Source: Atrichornis clamosus
Lineage: Eukaryota > Chordata > Aves > Passeriformes > Menuridae
Length of the DNA stretch: 64,000 nt
Assembly: GCA_013400975.1 (NCBI GenBank)
Contig: WBMZ01003026.1
Span: 1 to 64,000, forward strand
Reading direction: 5' to 3'
The position numbers and the translations under genes were made by a program. Numbering within the stretch: position 1 is the stretch's first letter; the number at the start of each line of letters is the position of its first letter. Below the pieces are notes generated by a model that ran no database searches, had not been told where the DNA came from, and saw only the letters and a program-made list of their open reading frames with translations. Shown here in pieces: positions 63,812 through 64,000 of this stretch.

Positions 63812-64000
63812 CATACGCTGGGGGAGGCGGATTAAACAGAAGGCAACTCCGTTTGGGGGTTTTATATCAGTTTGTCTTCAATCAGAGGTCCTAAAGCTCA
63901 CAGAACCACCTTGTGGAACAGATGGAAGAGTTTGAAGGCATAACTGCATAGGGTCCAATTGCGAAAGTAGCAACACATTAAGAAATCATACCATGGTATA
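63812..64000 (+). other. TRAF3: TRAF3 3' UTR, start only
   Basis: Sequence after the stop runs to the window edge with no AATAAA or ATTAAA followed by a plausible cleavage site, so the 3' UTR continues outside. Mammalian TRAF3 mRNAs have long 3' UTRs, which agrees. Confidence 0.85.

Noticed and set aside
1..64000. CRISPR arrays, bacterial operons, integrated viruses, tRNA or rRNA genes
   Set aside because: None seen. The window is vertebrate intron-exon sequence, with no regular spacer arrays, no viral gene frames and no tRNA-like cloverleaf noticed by eye.

Overview
The window is vertebrate nuclear DNA, most likely from a bird. It carries one recognisable protein-coding gene, TRAF3 (TNF receptor-associated factor 3), on the + strand. 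The host call rests on four 3'-truncated CR1 LINE fragments, two of which keep the tail typical of avian CR1 copies, on the lack of mammalian SINEs, on compact introns, and on a 567-residue protein that is close to identical to mammalian TRAF3 in its C-terminal half. Other sauropsids are not excluded by sequence alone.

Layout: bases 1 to about 745 are a CpG island, the probable promoter and first non-coding exon. A first intron of roughly 34.7 kb follows, AT-rich and mostly single-copy, with two CR1 fragments, several T tracts and one unexplained CpG-rich, exon-like patch near 20.0 kb. Ten coding exons then run from 35580 to the end of the window. The CDS is join(35595..35836, 38881..38932, 41170..41274, 42182..42349, 47273..47353, 50058..50132, 51910..52002, 56465..56605, 61824..61998, 63240..63811), 1704 nt including the stop. 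Every junction has GT/AG ends and the joined frame is open. The 3' UTR starts at 63812 and leaves the window without a visible poly(A) signal.

The exons follow the protein's domains: RING finger (coding exons 1-2), first TRAF-type zinc finger (exon 4), second zinc finger (exons 5-7), coiled coil/TRAF-N (exons 7-9) and MATH/TRAF-C (exon 10). Coding exons 3-8 are all multiples of three in phase 0, so any of them can be skipped without a frameshift. This fits the known splice diversity of TRAF3, including regulated skipping of the 75-nt exon.

I found no undescribed system. The points most worth a second look are a 102-bp duplication flanking a single N (44519-44728), probably a failed contig join; a pure polypyrimidine minisatellite with a 21-bp unit (58155-58343); the CpG-rich exon-like patch in intron 1; and a cluster of bZIP-type sites just downstream of the CpG island.
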